Part shown: in pieces, positions 9,016-17,857 of the stretch
Layout: each line of letters starts with the position of its first letter
How positions within the stretch are numbered: position 1 is the stretch's first letter
From: Sphingobacterium sp. ML3W
GTDB taxonomy: Bacteria; Bacteroidota; Bacteroidia; Sphingobacteriales; Sphingobacteriaceae
Direction of reading: 5' to 3'
DNA length: 64,000 nucleotides
Assembly: GCF_000747525.1 (NCBI RefSeq)
Contig: NZ_CP009278.1
Coordinates: 558,001-622,000 of the forward strand
The notes under the pieces: model-generated
Database searches by the model: none
Seen by the model: the letters and a program-made list of their open reading frames with translations, nothing else
What the model was told of the DNA's origin: nothing
Position numbers and translations under genes: made by a program

Positions 9016-10622
9016 TGATAAGATTAAAATTGGAAAAATTATGGCAAGCAACTGCAGTTCTTGTATTTGCATTCTCTTCTTGTTCGAAAGATATTGCCTT
9101 GGGTACAGATCCTTATGCTGGAGGTAAGGAATCTCTAGGGGTGGGATTTTACACCAATTATGCAAGTCCAGAAGTGGCTAAGCCTGGTGAATTGGTCGAT
9201 TTTTATGTAAAAGGATTAAAACCTTATTTGGATAATATCGAATTTACGATAAACAATACCAAGGTCGAGGTTGTCTCGGCAAAAGATTCATTGGTGACCA
9301 TAAGGGTCCCTGCGCAAATTTCCTCTGGAGACGCTAAGATTATCGTAGATGGACAGGTTTTCTATGGACCTCGGTTAGAAGTAGAGGGAAATGCAGCATT
9401 AGATGAAAACTATGGAATAGTTAACGGATTTTTAGGTTCGGTCTATGATATCTTACCTAATGCTGGAGGTTTTATTATAACAGGATCTTTTATCAATTTC
9501 GAAAATGAGGCTGTTGATAATGTCCCTGAGGATAAAAAGGTTTTTCGCAATGGTATACACTTTATCGGTGCTGATGGTAAGAGTAATGATGCGATGAAGT
9601 TTGGTGAGGGTGTAAAATCTGGAACTATCAATTCGATAGCCAAAACATCTGACGGAAAATTTGTTATCGGGGGAGGGTTTAGCACGTTCAACAAAAGAGG
9701 TGTCTATAATATTGCCCGATTAAATTCTGGAGGTAGTTTGGATACCATGATTGTCGATGTAATCAATACAACGGATGATCCTAAAAATTCACTCGATACG
9801 GTTTCAGCTTTCAATGGTGGTGTTTTATCCTATCCAATTCAACGTGTATTCACCATGGCGGACAACAAGATTGTAGCTGTAGGGAACTTTAAAACGTATT
9901 ATAAAATTGATTATACCTACTCCTCTCGTGACAATAGAAGATACTTAGTGACTGAGGCAAGGAATGTTATCAGGATGTTGCCTGATGGTTCTTTGGATTC
10001 GACTTTTGCACTGAATAATCTAGGTGCAAATGGTAGTATCTCTGATGCCGCATTGATTGATAATGAGCGCATACTGATTATAGGGTCGTTTACGAGCTAT
10101 AACGGCTCACCTGCTCCAGGGATCGCTTGTATCAAATCCGATGGTTCGGTTGATCCTGCTTTCAATTTAAGTGGTAACATCGAACGTATATTTAGTGTGA
10201 CCTATAATGCGCTTTTGAAAAAAATTGCGATTTCGGGTTTGATTCACAAATTAGGACATGGTGGTAAAGTGAACGGTGTTGCGGTTCTGAATACAGATGG
10301 ATCTATCGATAATCAATTTGTATTAGGGGATATCGGTAATACTGTAGCCAATTTTGCGCAGATCTTAGACAATGGAAGGGTTGTGGTAAAAGGAACTTTT
10401 GAAACCTACAATGGTATTGGTCGTCCTAGTTTATTATTATTGGAAAAAGATGGTTCACTAGTACAAAAATACAACAGTCAGGCTCCTTTTTCGGGAACAG
10501 TGTACAAAATCGTGGAAACAAAGTCATCGCTTGGCTTACCAGCACTTTTAATTGGTGGTAGCATCTATCAATACGGAAGCAAGTCAATTGGCAATTTATT
10601 CCGTTTAGAAGTCAAAGAATAA
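9012..10622 (+). CDS. TIG-like domain plus delta-60-type repeat lipoprotein (DUF5008-like)
   Basis: The gene overlaps the end of the preceding gene by 4 bases (ATGATG with its TGA), so translation is probably coupled. The 536-aa product has lipobox FSSC (Cys24). Residues about 45-125 look like an IPT/TIG immunoglobulin-like fold (PEVAKPGELVDFYVKGL...ITVDGQ-type ending). From about 135 there are repeated units with phrases such as LLPDGSLDSTFALNN, IKSDGSVDPAFNLSG and LNTDGSIDNQFVLGD, spaced 45-65 residues apart. These match delta-60 repeats (G-x-I-D-x-x-F), which form propeller-like structures. Overall it resembles Bacteroidota DUF5008 proteins. I infer a surface binding role. Confidence 0.78.
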   Translation: MMIRLKLEKLWQATAVLVFAFSSCSKDIALGTDPYAGGKESLGVGFYTNYASPEVAKPGELVDFYVKGLKPYLDNIEFTINNTKVEVVSAKDSLVTIRVPAQISSGDAKIIVDGQVFYGPRLEVEGNAALDENYGIVNGFLGSVYDILPNAGGFIITGSFINFENEAVDNVPEDKKVFRNGIHFIGADGKSNDAMKFGEGVKSGTINSIAKTSDGKFVIGGGFSTFNKRGVYNIARLNSGGSLDTMIVDVINTTDDPKNSLDTVSAFNGGVLSYPIQRVFTMADNKIVAVGNFKTYYKIDYTYSSRDNRRYLVTEARNVIRMLPDGSLDSTFALNNLGANGSISDAALIDNERILIIGSFTSYNGSPAPGIACIKSDGSVDPAFNLSGNIERIFSVTYNALLKKIAISGLIHKLGHGGKVNGVAVLNTDGSIDNQFVLGDIGNTVANFAQILDNGRVVVKGTFETYNGIGRPSLLLLEKDGSLVQKYNSQAPFSGTVYKIVETKSSLGLPALLIGGSIYQYGSKSIGNLFRLEVKE

Positions 10623-10638
10623 CCTAAAAAGAACCAAT

Positions 10639-12378
10639 ATGAACAAGTATATTACTAGATTAAAAAACACTTTATACGTTGTAGGGGGGATTATGCTTCT
10701 TGTATCGTGTAATAAGGATTTTCCAAATCTGCTTCAAAATTTTAATGAAGCTAAGGATAGTCCAGAAAATAGAGATAAAGTTTTGATGGTTATCATAGAT
10801 GGATTGGCTGGTCCAGCAGTACAAGATCTAGAACCCGTCAATCTAACGGAAATGACCCGAAGCGGAATGGTGACTTATGGTAGTCTCGCCGATCCAACGG
10901 TAGATTTTAAATTGACGAATGCAGCTGTGGCATCTACCCTGTTAACAGGGGTGAATGCAAAGAAAAACAAGGTAACGACAGATGATTTATCAAACTTGGA
11001 TACGGATGCTTATCCGACCATATTTAGCCGATTGAAATCTGTGAAAAAGCAAGAAGTATCGGCACTCTATACTTCTTCGGATGATTATGCGACTTACTTG
11101 GGAAAAGATGCGCATGTACAAAAGGGAGCTACTGATGAAGCGGTTGTGGCAAATGCTATTAATGGTTTAAAAACCGACTCTGCAGATTTAAATGTCGTGC
11201 ATCTGAAAGCAGTAGACCAAGCTGGTGCGGCATCAGGGTATGATGTTTCTGCGGCTGCTTATGTCGAGGCTATCAAAAAAATGGACAAGCAGGTGCAGGA
11301 TTTGGTAAATACCATCAAAGCGCGTGAAAGCTACCTGCATGAGAATTGGTTGGTCGTTATTACTTCTGGAAAAGGGGGAGATGCAGAGACACCGGTTACC
11401 GATTACACAGCTTTTGGAGATAGTAAACGCCATACGTATACGTTAATGTACTCGCCAAAATTTGCTAGAAAAATTTTACCAAGACCCAATGCTAAGGATG
11501 TGCCTTTTTTCGGAAATGCCCCAAAGTACACATACAAAGAAAATAATCAAGTGGTGGCGTCTTTACCTGATGTGAGTCAATTTAATATGGGCTCTGGATC
11601 CGATTGGACGATTACTTTATTCCTTAAATTTAATGCTCCAGGTAAAGAGTATATCTATCCTGCATTTTTAGCAAAGAGAGAGTCTGCATTTACAGCGGGT
11701 TCACCTGGCTGGAACTTATTTGTTGAATATGGTTATTGGGGTTTCAATAGTCCAATTTCTGATCAGGCTTTTGGCACAAAGATCAATGATGGTGAATGGC
11801 ATGCATTGACCACGGTAATAAAACGAAGTGGTAGTCAAGATTCTGTATATGTATATACTGATGGCACCAACGCCTCTGTAGCATCTAAAGTATCGCAATC
11901 ATCTATTAAAAACAACAATAGTTTAGATAATGAAATACCCTTAGAGATTGGTTTTAACAAGGGTAATGGAAATAGAGATCCTGATTTTTCTATCTGTAAT
12001 TTACAGATTTATAATCGGGCATTTACGTTTGAAGAAGTGAAGCAATACGGTGGTGTGACGCATATTGATGAGACTTTTCCTTTTTGGGATAATCTAGAGG
12101 GATATTGGCCTGGATATGACGATGTAAATACAACTAAGTTGACAGAGAAGACTGGTAAGGCTGCTAACTTTAACATTAAGGGCCCTGTGTCATGGGTAAG
12201 TTTCAATGAGCTGGTGCCATTTTTTCAACCACCAATTGGTGATTCATTTTTTCGTCAGGTACCTAATGCAGTGGATGTCCCATTTATGATTTATCAATGG
12301 CTGGGTGTTTCAGTTGAAAGCGCATGGGATCTAGATGGTAAAAGCTGGAGCCCCAATTATGCACAAATAAGAAAGTAA
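10639..12378 (+). CDS. Alkaline-phosphatase-fold + LamG-like lipoprotein, probably non-catalytic
   Basis: This 579-aa lipoprotein (lipobox LVSC, Cys24) has two parts. Residues ~46-280 follow the alkaline phosphatase / nucleotide pyrophosphatase fold: VLMVIIDGLAG carries the first metal Asp (D54) and KLTNAAVASTLLTG a possible nucleophile Thr93. The other ligands are missing. The expected D-x-x-GH reads DQAGA (191-195), and the expected S-D-H-G reads SGKGG (241-245). Residues ~305-485 resemble a LamG/concanavalin-A jelly roll (DGEWHALTTVIKR, then YNRAFTFEEVKQYGG). It lies directly before the M60 peptidase, and a paralogue follows that gene. A surface binding or scaffold role is my inference. 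Confidence 0.75.
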   Translation: MNKYITRLKNTLYVVGGIMLLVSCNKDFPNLLQNFNEAKDSPENRDKVLMVIIDGLAGPAVQDLEPVNLTEMTRSGMVTYGSLADPTVDFKLTNAAVASTLLTGVNAKKNKVTTDDLSNLDTDAYPTIFSRLKSVKKQEVSALYTSSDDYATYLGKDAHVQKGATDEAVVANAINGLKTDSADLNVVHLKAVDQAGAASGYDVSAAAYVEAIKKMDKQVQDLVNTIKARESYLHENWLVVITSGKGGDAETPVTDYTAFGDSKRHTYTLMYSPKFARKILPRPNAKDVPFFGNAPKYTYKENNQVVASLPDVSQFNMGSGSDWTITLFLKFNAPGKEYIYPAFLAKRESAFTAGSPGWNLFVEYGYWGFNSPISDQAFGTKINDGEWHALTTVIKRSGSQDSVYVYTDGTNASVASKVSQSSIKNNNSLDNEIPLEIGFNKGNGNRDPDFSICNLQIYNRAFTFEEVKQYGGVTHIDETFPFWDNLEGYWPGYDDVNTTKLTEKTGKAANFNIKGPVSWVSFNELVPFFQPPIGDSFFRQVPNAVDVPFMIYQWLGVSVESAWDLDGKSWSPNYAQIRK

Positions 12379-12396
12379 TCAATAGAATTGACCATT

Positions 12397-14436
12397 ATGA
12401 ATAAAAGATATATAATATTTGGAGCTTTAGTTGGTATCATAACTTTAGTTGCTTCTTGTGGTAAAGAGGGCTTCGATTTTAAAGATGGCTATCAAGAAGG
12501 AGATGATAAGGAATCACCAATCCTTTCAGACACGACGATGGGAAAAGTAGATAAAAGCTTGTACAACCGGGCTCGAATTTATCCAGGATTGATCGGTGAA
12601 AATGTGAACCGAATACAGGATACAACATTATCCTTATTGATGGATAAGGTCCATGTCAGTGCATATGATTATAAAGTAAGTTATACGCCTCCGCCTATAT
12701 ATAGTACGGGTCTTTATGCACCTGCTGGAGAGACGGTACGTATCAATGTACCACAGGGGGCTATTGGTATGACCGTACAGATTGGTGTACATACCGATAA
12801 TATTGCTGGGAAAGATGCACCGCGAAGAGATGCTGTTATTTACACAAAGAAAGAGCTTTTTCCTGGAAATAATTATGTGGGGAATCTATATGGTGGAACA
12901 ATCTGGATCATCAATGCTAAACACAGTTCAACACCGATAGATTTAAAGATTACAGGAGCTGTCAAAGCGACTGATTTTGTCCTTGGAAAGACGTCGGTTT
13001 CAGATTGGAAGAAACAGGTGTTGGCTCATGATGTACCTTGGATGGATTTAATCGGGAAGCGAACAGCGTTTACGGTTCCTAGATCACTCGTAGTGAAATT
13101 TATTCAATCGGGTAAAATGGATCATGTGGATGAAGCGCTGGAGCTTTGGGATGAATCGTACGTGAAGGATTATTATAATTGGATGGGGTTGTCAGCTGAT
13201 GCTGCTAATCCAATCAATCGCTATCCAAGTTTATGGGAGCGTGGTGTGATGGACATCCATCCCTCGGCAGGATATGCACATAGTGGAAATCCATGGATCA
13301 TGCAGGAGGATGAGTATTGGTTGGAAGAATTAACCAATCCAGCTACCATTAAAAAGGGAGCATCTTGGGGTAGTTATCATGAAGTGGGACACAACTATCA
13401 AGCGGGCAACTCGTGGAGTTGGTCGGATCTGGGCGAAACAACTAATAATATTTTCATCTTTAATGCCGCTCGTAATCGTGGAGAAACGAATCGTACAGAC
13501 TTTCACCCTGCTTTGAAAACCGCAATTCCAAGTGCTTTGAACTATGCTAAATCATCAGTGCCAAAAAATTTCTCAAATTTTCCTGCGGGCTTTGGTTTAG
13601 ATAAGGATAATGCTGCTTTTGCCCGGATTACGCCTTTTTTGCAAATATTTGATAAAGTAAAAGGTCGAAATGGAGAATCGGGATGGGATTTTTTCCCTTA
13701 TATTTATACTAAGGCGAGAAATGAAAATTTTTACACATCACTTGAACAGGCAAAAAGAGATTACTTTTATCGTCAGTTATGCCATTTTGCAGGTGTAGAT
13801 TTTGATCGTTTTTTTAATGCTTGGGGTATCCCGGTAAGTGCGTCTGCGAAAAGGGAAATCCGTAATGCATATGCTCCGATGACAACCAGTTTATGGGAAT
13901 ATGACCCATTGAATTATACCGGGGGAGATAGTCCTTTACCACCTAAATACGACTTGGATCGTACAAGCTGGACAATCATGGCTTCCAGTGAATATCCCGC
14001 AGAAGGAGGGGGTAATGGTGTTGTAACGGCATTGACAGATAATAAAACCACTAGTTTTTGGATGAGTAATACGGCTAATAATCCACCACATATACTCACC
14101 GTGGATATGACTGAATCATCGGCTATAAAAGGTTTGTATTATCAAGCGCGAGATGCTGGAAATAATGTGCCTAAATCCGTTAGGATAGAGGTCAGTACAG
14201 ACAATGTCAAATGGACCTTATTAGATTCTGATGAATTGCAGAACGCAAGTGATTATACTTATAATACAACCCTAAATTCTTATGAAATTCCAACCGGAGA
14301 TAAATCACGTAAAGAATTTGCATTTAAAAAAATCTATGAGGTGCGCTATATCCGTTTCACATTTCCGGATGAAACATCTTGGGCGGGCAGCAAATTTGTG
14401 GGTGTAGCAGAGATTGGCGCTTTTTACGATAATTAA
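12397..14436 (+). CDS. M60-family (enhancin/mucinase-type) metallopeptidase lipoprotein with F5/8C domain
   Basis: This is a secreted zinc metallopeptidase of the M60 / peptidase-M60-like family, whose known members cut mucin-type O-glycoproteins. From the ATG at 12397 the lipobox is LVASC-like with Cys21 (an upstream ATG at 12388 is possible). The zinc site is HEVGH at residues 328-332, with the third ligand Glu347 in SDLGETTNN, matching the M60 pattern HExxH-x(8-28)-E. The protein ends in an F5/8 type C (CBM32-like) domain, about 520-680, with ALTDNKTTSFWMS and VRYIRFTF. It sits between two alkaline-phosphatase-fold proteins in a SusCD operon, so glycoprotein is the probable target. Confidence 0.9.
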   Translation: MNKRYIIFGALVGIITLVASCGKEGFDFKDGYQEGDDKESPILSDTTMGKVDKSLYNRARIYPGLIGENVNRIQDTTLSLLMDKVHVSAYDYKVSYTPPPIYSTGLYAPAGETVRINVPQGAIGMTVQIGVHTDNIAGKDAPRRDAVIYTKKELFPGNNYVGNLYGGTIWIINAKHSSTPIDLKITGAVKATDFVLGKTSVSDWKKQVLAHDVPWMDLIGKRTAFTVPRSLVVKFIQSGKMDHVDEALELWDESYVKDYYNWMGLSADAANPINRYPSLWERGVMDIHPSAGYAHSGNPWIMQEDEYWLEELTNPATIKKGASWGSYHEVGHNYQAGNSWSWSDLGETTNNIFIFNAARNRGETNRTDFHPALKTAIPSALNYAKSSVPKNFSNFPAGFGLDKDNAAFARITPFLQIFDKVKGRNGESGWDFFPYIYTKARNENFYTSLEQAKRDYFYRQLCHFAGVDFDRFFNAWGIPVSASAKREIRNAYAPMTTSLWEYDPLNYTGGDSPLPPKYDLDRTSWTIMASSEYPAEGGGNGVVTALTDNKTTSFWMSNTANNPPHILTVDMTESSAIKGLYYQARDAGNNVPKSVRIEVSTDNVKWTLLDSDELQNASDYTYNTTLNSYEIPTGDKSRKEFAFKKIYEVRYIRFTFPDETSWAGSKFVGVAEIGAFYDN

Positions 14437-14446
14437 GCTGATAAAC

Positions 14447-16246
14447 ATGAAAAAGAATTTAAATATATTTAGACAATTGATACTTGCCTTTGGCGTGCTC
14501 CTTTTAGTAATTAGCTGTACAAAGTATGAGAATCCCGAAGCTGTGTATGAAGAATATGAACAGGCAAGCAAAGATGGGATGGTCCGTAAAGTGCTCTTTA
14601 TTTCTATAGATGGTGTGGTTGGGGAAGAGATGAGAAAAGTGATGCCGACAAATGTGGCTGAAATGCTCAAAAATAGTAAATACTCATTCCGTACCCTTTC
14701 TGATGCACAAACGACAGATGCATCCACTTGGATGTCCATGATGAGTGGTGTCAAATATGCTATGCATCAGGTTGGCGATGAGTCATATATTCCTAAACCA
14801 AATCCTAATCATCCTCATGAGAATACTGCTGGATACTCTTCCATATTGTATCGGATATCTACTTTAGCACCTACATTAAAATCTTATGTGGTGGCAAGGG
14901 ATGAGTCCATTACGAATAAGCTTTTGGTAAGTGCCGATGAATCTTTTGTATCGAAAACGGACGAAGAGGTGAAAAATACAACTGTAGATTTCTTGGATAA
15001 GAAAAATCCTGCTGTGACAGTTGTTCAGTTCAAAGATGTTTTGTTGGCTGGACAACTTGAAGGATTTTCTGCTGGAAAAACTGCATATGCTGATGCTATT
15101 AAAAAAGTGGATGGCTATGTAGGTGAGATCATGACCGCTGTAAAAAATAGAAAGAACTATGAAAATGAAGATTGGTTAGTTATATTAACAAGTAATCACG
15201 GTGGTTTAGGGAAATCTTATGGTGGAGATTCCTTCAATGAACGTAATGTCTTTGCGGTTTACTATAATCAAAATTTCAAATCGCTAGAGCTGAATGCCGA
15301 TTTAATGAACAGTTTACGTTATAAAGGTTGGTTTTCCAATAAAAATTTAACTCAGGGTAAGGTAACAATAAATACGGGAGAGGAGGGTACCCGAGCTGTG
15401 TCACCAGATGGTGATGTTTCGAAAATGCTGGACATAGGAAACAATCCGGATGGCTTTACCATAGAATTTAAAGCGAAGTTTCAAAAAACAACCTCACATC
15501 CAGGTGCTGATTATTTTGATACTTTTTCTTTGTGGTATCATTCCATCTTGGGTAAAAAACAAGAAAATGATGATGTATCAGCTGGTTGGATGTTAAGAAC
15601 GCAGGGTGATTCTCAAATAGGTGTGAGATTGAGTGATGGAACTACAAATGGACAAGTACTGGTGGGTAATAGAAGAAATGATGAATGGTTCCATTTCGCA
15701 GCAACGGTAAAAAAAATAGATAGTAAAACTGTACGTGTAGAAGGATATGTAAATGGCGTATTGGCTACATCGGAAAATATTTCCGTTAATTACGAAAAAG
15801 TAATATCGAATTCTCCTTTTTTTGTAGGATATATAACGCCTTTTAGATACGGGTTATTAGATTTTCAACTGTCTGATTTACGTTTATGGAATAAAACACT
15901 GAGTGCGGCAGAAGTTTCGAAAGTCTCCTGTCTAATGGATTTTGAAACTTCAGATCCTTTAAAGGCTCATGTAGTGGGGTATTACCGCAGTATGGAAAGC
16001 AACAAAGAAATGAAAAATTCATTGGGTCTAGGTCCTGTTCTTATGGTTTCGGGAGCGAAACCTGAAACGGATTTGGTACAGAATTTTTCACCGTGTACTG
16101 TTGGGGATGATAGTATCGTGCAAATACAATCCGATGATATTTATACTCAAATATTTTATTGGTTGGAATTGCGTACTCAAAAAGAATGGAATTTACAGGG
16201 GCAGTTATTCCTTAATAAATATGAAGTAGAGTTCTTGAAACCTTAA
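14447..16246 (+). CDS. Alkaline-phosphatase-fold + LamG-like lipoprotein, paralogue of 10639-12378
   Basis: The gene begins 10 bases after the M60 stop; I chose ATG 14447 because ATG 14414 would lie inside the M60 gene and put a non-signal peptide in front of lipobox VISC (Cys24). Residues about 47-265 follow the alkaline-phosphatase fold: KVLFISIDGVVG (D55) and QTTDASTWMSMMSG (candidate nucleophile T89/T90). The metal-binding S-D-H-G is SNHGG (249-253), and the D-x-x-GH site reads LLAGQ, so most zinc ligands are absent. Residues about 325-500 are LamG-like, with EWFHFAATVKKI and LSDLRLWNKTLSAAEV. Catalysis is doubtful; a binding role in the surface complex is inferred. Confidence 0.75.
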   Translation: MKKNLNIFRQLILAFGVLLLVISCTKYENPEAVYEEYEQASKDGMVRKVLFISIDGVVGEEMRKVMPTNVAEMLKNSKYSFRTLSDAQTTDASTWMSMMSGVKYAMHQVGDESYIPKPNPNHPHENTAGYSSILYRISTLAPTLKSYVVARDESITNKLLVSADESFVSKTDEEVKNTTVDFLDKKNPAVTVVQFKDVLLAGQLEGFSAGKTAYADAIKKVDGYVGEIMTAVKNRKNYENEDWLVILTSNHGGLGKSYGGDSFNERNVFAVYYNQNFKSLELNADLMNSLRYKGWFSNKNLTQGKVTINTGEEGTRAVSPDGDVSKMLDIGNNPDGFTIEFKAKFQKTTSHPGADYFDTFSLWYHSILGKKQENDDVSAGWMLRTQGDSQIGVRLSDGTTNGQVLVGNRRNDEWFHFAATVKKIDSKTVRVEGYVNGVLATSENISVNYEKVISNSPFFVGYITPFRYGLLDFQLSDLRLWNKTLSAAEVSKVSCLMDFETSDPLKAHVVGYYRSMESNKEMKNSLGLGPVLMVSGAKPETDLVQNFSPCTVGDDSIVQIQSDDIYTQIFYWLELRTQKEWNLQGQLFLNKYEVEFLKP

Positions 16247-16263
16247 CTCTTTAGCCAACTGAG

Positions 16264-17634
16264 ATGAAAAGAAAATTAAAATTAAGCAGATTCTTTTTTT
16301 TGGGAACTTTGCTATTGGCTTTAAATGCCTGTAAGGAAGAAGAAATAGTCTTCCCCAAAATTATAAATACAGAAGTGGAAGTTTCTGAAAAGAGACCGAC
16401 TGCAAAACCAAGTAATTTGACGTTTGTTTCTGCTTTTAATCAATCTATCGAAATCTACTGGCCTGCACTTAGTGATCGTGTTGCCAAAGCTTTATTAACC
16501 TATAATGAGGGTAATGCGGTCAAAAATATTGAAATCCAAAACTTTAATGAACCTCTTGTTCTGCTATTGAATGAGATGAAACCCTATAGTTTCGATCTGA
16601 AGTACTTTACCACTGATGGGACAGAATCTAAAATCACGACGGTAAAAGCTACTCCTAAGCCATTTGAAGTCGATTATAAGTTAGATAACATATTGACAGA
16701 CATGGTAGATGGTGGTGTTGAATTTGTATTCCCGAAAACATTGGACAGGACATTGGAATACAAAATCGCTTATCAGAAGGATGGTGTTTCTAAGGAAAAT
16801 GTATTGTCAGGGGCCGCGGTAGATACGGTCATCATTGATAAACTTTACGATGAGACTAAAGTGATTGACTTTTCGATCTCAATTGTTGATGCTGAATTGA
16901 AGAAAACGGCAACAAAAGTTATTCAGATGGCACCCGGTATTTTACCGTTTAAAACGCTGATTCCATCATTTTTATTTAACACGACAAGTGCCACTACGGG
17001 CGCAGTGACTTGGGATAATACGATCAATGAAAAGATAACCGTAAAGGTCGATTATTTATCCAATGGTATGGCTAAGTCTGCGCAGGTATCGAGTGATGCG
17101 GTTAGTGGTTTGCTCTCTTTTGAAATTGGAAATAATACCACTGATTTGAAGGTGACTTTAACAGGGAAGGAAGGAATATCTACGGTATTTGTACCGCTAT
17201 CGGAGTATACCGATAAAGCGAGTTGGAAAATAACTATTTCGGATGAACAAAGTGGCGATGGAGGTGGTGCTGCTGCTTTGATCGATAATGATATCAATAC
17301 ATTTTGGCATTCTGATTATGGTACGCCTATTCCTTTTCCGCATTGGTTCATCATTGATTTTGGGAAGGAAAGATCCCTTTCGAAAATTGGATTGATTAAA
17401 AGACATAATGCCTCAAATGGATTTATTGCTTATAATATTGAGGTTTCTTTAGATGGAACTAATTTTACCACTGTTGCTAATGCGTTGGCATTTGATCCAA
17501 CAAATGGTGAATGGCAAGATTATTTGTTCTCAAAAGTTGTGGAAGCGAGGTATGTCCGTATCACGATGACTAAACCTAAGAACGATGGTGATAACTTTAC
17601 GCACTTAGGTGAATTTAGAGCATTTGGATATTAG
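16264..17634 (+). CDS. Surface lipoprotein with Fn3-like N-part and C-terminal F5/8C domain
   Basis: This 456-aa protein is the last gene of the M60 operon. Its lipobox is NAC (Cys23) followed by KEEE, which fits the K-(D/E)(D/E) surface-export signal. Residues about 45-310 look like two or three fibronectin-III-like beta domains (PTAKPSNLTFVSAFNQSIEIYW) and resemble DUF4998-type proteins. Residues about 320-456 form an F5/8 type C (discoidin, CBM32-like) domain, with AALIDNDINTFWHSDY and VEARYVRITM. F5/8C domains often bind galactose or GalNAc, which suits a mucin-type target. The terminator at 17667-17706 follows 32 bases on. Confidence 0.82.
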   Translation: MKRKLKLSRFFFLGTLLLALNACKEEEIVFPKIINTEVEVSEKRPTAKPSNLTFVSAFNQSIEIYWPALSDRVAKALLTYNEGNAVKNIEIQNFNEPLVLLLNEMKPYSFDLKYFTTDGTESKITTVKATPKPFEVDYKLDNILTDMVDGGVEFVFPKTLDRTLEYKIAYQKDGVSKENVLSGAAVDTVIIDKLYDETKVIDFSISIVDAELKKTATKVIQMAPGILPFKTLIPSFLFNTTSATTGAVTWDNTINEKITVKVDYLSNGMAKSAQVSSDAVSGLLSFEIGNNTTDLKVTLTGKEGISTVFVPLSEYTDKASWKITISDEQSGDGGGAAALIDNDINTFWHSDYGTPIPFPHWFIIDFGKERSLSKIGLIKRHNASNGFIAYNIEVSLDGTNFTTVANALAFDPTNGEWQDYLFSKVVEARYVRITMTKPKNDGDNFTHLGEFRAFGY

Positions 17635-17666
17635 TTCAAATCTAAATACAAAATCGAACTACAAAA

Positions 17667-17706
17667 TTAAGGGGCCTTGCATGAATAGCAAGACCCCTTA
17701 ATTTTT
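17667..17706 (+). terminator. Rho-independent terminator of the M60/SusCD operon
   Basis: A 14-bp stem (17667-17680 with 17688-17701, one mismatch) has a 7-base loop and is followed by TTTTT. It lies 32 bases after the last lipoprotein gene. Confidence 0.85.
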
Positions 17707-17806
17707 GGAATAATCCTCAAAGGACCTTTATCGTATTACCTTACTTTACGGCATAATTTTCACGAATTGTTCATACCCTATATTTGACATACAATCGAGG
17801 ACATAA

Positions 17807-17845
17807 AAAAAAGGCTTCGGAATTTTCCGAAGCCTTTTTTATCTA
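17807..17845. terminator. Bidirectional terminator
   Basis: A perfect 15-bp stem (17807-17821 with 17826-17840) around a 4-base loop has A-runs on one side and T-runs on the other. It works for the minus-strand lipoprotein gene that ends at 17858 and backs up the + strand terminator before it. Confidence 0.85.
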
Positions 17846-17857
17846 TATTTATAAACC

